In this document: in pieces, positions 23,697-26,304 of the stretch
Layout of the letters: the number at the start of each line of letters is the position of its first letter
How positions within the stretch are numbered: position 1 is the first letter of the stretch
From: Streptomyces katrae
Lineage (GTDB): Bacteria; Actinomycetota; Actinomycetes; Streptomycetales; Streptomycetaceae
Length of the DNA: 26,304 bases
Assembly (NCBI RefSeq): GCF_000966975.1
Contig: NZ_JZWV01000110.1
Coordinates: 1 to 26,304 of the forward strand
Direction of reading: 5' to 3'
The notes under the pieces: model-generated
The model's database searches: none
What the model saw: the letters and a program-made list of their open reading frames with translations, nothing else
Told to the model about the DNA's origin: nothing
Made by a program: the position numbers and the translations under genes

Positions 23697-26273
23697 GTGC
23701 CTGGCACGAATCTCACCCGTGAAGAGGCTCAGCAGCGGGCGAAGCTGCTCACCGTCGACTCGTACGAGATCGAGCTCGATCTCAGCGGCGCGCAGGAGGG
23801 CGGCACCTTCCGGTCCGCGACCACCGTGCGCTTCCAGTCGGCCGAGGCGGGGGCCGGGACCTTCATCGACCTGGTCGCGCCGACCGTGCACGAGGTCGTG
23901 CTGAACGGCAAGGCCCTGGACGTGGCCGCCGTCTTCCACGACTCGCGCATCGCCCTGGACCACCTGGCGGGCGGGGCCAACGAGCTCCGCGTCGTCGCGG
24001 ACTGCGCCTACACCAACACCGGCGAGGGCCTGCACCGCTTCGTCGACCCGGTCGACCAGCAGGCGTACCTGTACACCCAGTTCGAGGTGCCGGACGCGCG
24101 GCGGGTCTTCGCCAGCTTCGAGCAGCCCGACCTGAAGGCGACGTTCCAGTTCACGGTGACGGCTCCCGAGGGCTGGACCGTGATCTCGAACTCCCCGACG
24201 CCCGAGCCCAAGGACCGGGTGTGGGCCTTCGAGCCGACCCCGCGGATCTCCTCGTACATCACCGCGCTGATCGTGGGCCCGTACCACGCGGTGCACAGCA
24301 CGTACGAGGGCAAGGACGGCCAGGTCGTCCCGCTCGGCATCTACTGCCGGCCGTCGCTTGCCGAGTTCCTCGACGCCGACGCGATCTTCGACGTCACGCG
24401 GCAGGGCTTCGACTGGTTCCAGGAGAAGTTCGCCTACGACTACCCCTTCGCGAAGTACGACCAGCTCTTCGTGCCGGAGTTCAACGCGGGCGCGATGGAG
24501 AACGCGGGTGCGGTCACCATCCGCGACCAGTACGTCTTCCGCTCGAAGGTGACGGACGCGTCGTACGAGGTGCGCGCCGAGACCATCCTGCACGAGCTCG
24601 CGCACATGTGGTTCGGCGACCTGGTCACCATGGAGTGGTGGAACGACCTGTGGCTGAACGAGTCGTTCGCCACGTACACCTCGATTGCCTGCCAGGCCTA
24701 CGCCGAGGGCTCGAAGTGGCCGCACGCGTGGACCACGTTCGCGAACTCGATGAAGACCTGGGCGTACCGGCAGGACCAGCTGCCGTCCACGCACCCGATC
24801 ATGGCCGACATCCGTGACCTGGACGACGTCCTGGTCAACTTCGACGGCATCACGTACGCCAAGGGCGCCTCGGTGCTCAAGCAGCTCGTCGCGTACGTGG
24901 GCATGGACGCCTTCTTCAAGGGCGTGCAGGCGTACTTCAAGGCGCACGCCTTCGGGAACACGCGTCTGTCGGACCTGCTGGGCGCCCTGGAGGAGACCTC
25001 CGGCCGCGACCTGACCGCCTGGTCGAAGGCGTGGCTGGAGACGGCCGGCATCAACGTGCTGCGGCCGGAGATCGAGACGGACGGGGAGGGTGTCGTCACC
25101 TCGTTCGGCGTGCGGCAGGAGGCCCCGGCGCTCCCGGCGGGCGCCAAGGGCGAGCCGGTGCTGCGGCCGCACCGGATCGCGGTGGGCCTGTACGACCTGG
25201 AGGGCGGCAAGCTCGTCCGTACGGACCGGATCGAGCTGGACATCGACGGCGAGCTGACGGCGGTGCCGGAGCTGGTGGGGCGTGCCCGGCCGGCCGTGGT
25301 CCTGCTCAACGACGACGACCTGTCGTACGCGAAGGTCCGCCTGGACGAGGTCTCGCTGGCCAACGTCACCGCGCACCTGGGCGACTTCACCGAGTCGCTG
25401 CCGCGGGCGCTGTGCTGGGCGTCGGCGTGGGACATGACGCGTGACGGCGAGCTGGCCACGCGCGACTACCTGGCGCTGGTGCTGTCCGGCATCGGCAAGG
25501 AGTCGGACATCGGCGTGGTGCAGTCGCTGCACCGCCAGGTGAAGCTGGCCATCGACCTGTACGCCGACCCGGCGTGGCGGGAGCAGGGCCTGGCGGCCTG
25601 GACGGAGGCCACGCTGGAGCACCTGCGCGGCGCCGAGCCGGGCAGCGACCACCAGCTGGCGTGGGCCCGTGCCTTCGCGGCGACGGCGCGGACCGGGGAG
25701 CAGCTCGACCTGCTGGGTGCGCTGCTGTCCGGCGCGGAGACGGTCGAGGGCCTGGTCGTGGACGCCGAGCTGCGGTGGGCGTTCCTGGAGCGGCTGGCCG
25801 CGACGGGGCGTGCCGACGAGGCGGAGATCGCGGCGGAGCTGGAGCGGGACGCGACGGCGGCGGGCGAGCGCCACGCGGAGACGGCGCGCGCCGCGCGCCC
25901 GACGGCGGAGGCCAAGGCCGCCGCCTGGGCCGCCGTGGTGGAGTCCGCCGACCTGCCGAACGCGGTGCAGGAGGCCGTGATCGGCGGCTTCGTCCAGTCC
26001 GACCAGCGGGAGCTGCTCGCACCGTACGCGGGGAAGTACTTCGCGGTGGTCAAGGGCATCTGGGAGAGCCGCAGCCACGAGATCGCGCAGCAGATCGCGG
26101 TGGGCCTGTACCCGTCCCTCCAGGTGAGCCAGGAGACCCTGGACGCGACCGACGCCTGGCTGGCCTCGGCCGAGCCGAACGCCGCCCTGCGGCGCCTGGT
26201 GTCGGAGTCCCGCTCGGGCATCGAGCGCGCCCTGAAGGCCCAGGCCGCAGACGCGGCGGCGAGCCGGAGCTGA
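23697..26273 (+). CDS. pepN: Aminopeptidase N (M1 zinc metallopeptidase), copy 2
   Basis: This 858-residue cytosolic aminopeptidase has GAMEN at residues 265-269, HELAH at 299-303 and the third zinc ligand E322 in WLNESF. Domain order is as in copy 1: N-terminal beta domain, thermolysin-like domain, and a long helical C-terminal domain ending in a conserved LDATDAWL...RRLV.E.R segment. I chose the GTG at 23697 because AAAGGAG sits just before it. The frame back to 23610 adds 29 residues not matched in copy 1. It differs from copy 1 at several active-site-near positions (for example GAMENAG versus GAMENPG and NESFATY versus KESFADF), so specificity may differ. The gene is complete. Confidence 0.95.
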   Translation: MPGTNLTREEAQQRAKLLTVDSYEIELDLSGAQEGGTFRSATTVRFQSAEAGAGTFIDLVAPTVHEVVLNGKALDVAAVFHDSRIALDHLAGGANELRVVADCAYTNTGEGLHRFVDPVDQQAYLYTQFEVPDARRVFASFEQPDLKATFQFTVTAPEGWTVISNSPTPEPKDRVWAFEPTPRISSYITALIVGPYHAVHSTYEGKDGQVVPLGIYCRPSLAEFLDADAIFDVTRQGFDWFQEKFAYDYPFAKYDQLFVPEFNAGAMENAGAVTIRDQYVFRSKVTDASYEVRAETILHELAHMWFGDLVTMEWWNDLWLNESFATYTSIACQAYAEGSKWPHAWTTFANSMKTWAYRQDQLPSTHPIMADIRDLDDVLVNFDGITYAKGASVLKQLVAYVGMDAFFKGVQAYFKAHAFGNTRLSDLLGALEETSGRDLTAWSKAWLETAGINVLRPEIETDGEGVVTSFGVRQEAPALPAGAKGEPVLRPHRIAVGLYDLEGGKLVRTDRIELDIDGELTAVPELVGRARPAVVLLNDDDLSYAKVRLDEVSLANVTAHLGDFTESLPRALCWASAWDMTRDGELATRDYLALVLSGIGKESDIGVVQSLHRQVKLAIDLYADPAWREQGLAAWTEATLEHLRGAEPGSDHQLAWARAFAATARTGEQLDLLGALLSGAETVEGLVVDAELRWAFLERLAATGRADEAEIAAELERDATAAGERHAETARAARPTAEAKAAAWAAVVESADLPNAVQEAVIGGFVQSDQRELLAPYAGKYFAVVKGIWESRSHEIAQQIAVGLYPSLQVSQETLDATDAWLASAEPNAALRRLVSESRSGIERALKAQAADAAASRS

Positions 26274-26294
26274 CGGGAGGCGGGCCCGCCCCCT

Positions 26295-26304
26295 GGGGGG
26301 GGGG
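26295..26304. other. Terminal run of ten G
   Basis: The last ten bases are all G, after CCCCCT. A G homopolymer at the very end of a sequence is typical of a read or assembly artefact, though a true G tract cannot be excluded. The 31 bases after the pepN stop otherwise hold only a GCGGGCCCGC palindrome (26280-26289). Confidence 0.5.

Noticed and set aside
23625..26078. An 817-codon minus-strand frame opposite pepN copy 2
   Set aside because: Arg/Val/Leu-rich translation without motifs. The plus strand encodes a complete M1 peptidase.

Overview
The window is high-GC actinobacterial DNA and almost certainly a Streptomyces chromosome. Evidence for this is strong third-position GC bias, several GTG starts, GC-rich hairpins between genes, a mycothiol-type nitroreductase homologue with a sigma-R-type promoter, and a sodF gene with a nickel-response-like operator. 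I recognise 17 protein genes. I see no tRNA, rRNA, CRISPR array, insertion sequence or prophage gene. No intergenic stretch exceeds 300 bases.

Layout. (1) 1-4008: a membrane-anchored SpoIIE/PP2C-type phosphatase (-), an Eis-like GNAT acetyltransferase (+), a Nei-type DNA glycosylase (-) and ribose-5-phosphate isomerase B (-). (2) 4228-9580: three paralogous AAT-family amino acid permeases (+), with the biotin transporter subunit BioY (-) between the first and second. Each permease is followed by a strong hairpin. (3) 9752-13851: superoxide dismutase sodF (+), a DsbA-like mycothiol-dependent nitroreductase homologue with an unusual monothiol CPWA site (-), and aminopeptidase N (+). (4) 14024-17058: a lone AbiEi-like/DUF559-like protein (+), then a PNPOx-like flavoprotein and a VOC protein in one operon (-), divergent from a CGNR zinc-finger regulator (+). 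(5) 17332-22229: a large secreted S8 protease (+) convergent with a secreted M28 aminopeptidase (-), separated by a perfect 38-bp palindrome. (6) 22494-26273: a solitary aspartate-semialdehyde dehydrogenase (+) and a second aminopeptidase N (+). The window ends in a run of ten G.

How the genes fit together. Much of the window concerns peptide and amino acid use: a secreted endoprotease, a secreted aminopeptidase, three amino acid permeases and two cytosolic aminopeptidases N. This is a thematic inference, not a proven pathway. A second thread is redox and DNA repair (sodF, the sigma-R-type promoter, nei). The set nei(-) rpiB(-) ... nitroreductase(-) pepN(+) matches the order and strands of Mycobacterium tuberculosis Rv2464c-Rv2467, but here it is split by the permease/bioY/sodF block.

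I found no convincing new multi-gene system. The best leads are the monothiol nitroreductase, EF-hand-like loops inserted in the S8 protease, the CGNR/VOC/PNPOx cassette with a candidate operator, the orphan AbiEi/DUF559-like protein, and a GTCCGGAT word that I find only between genes.
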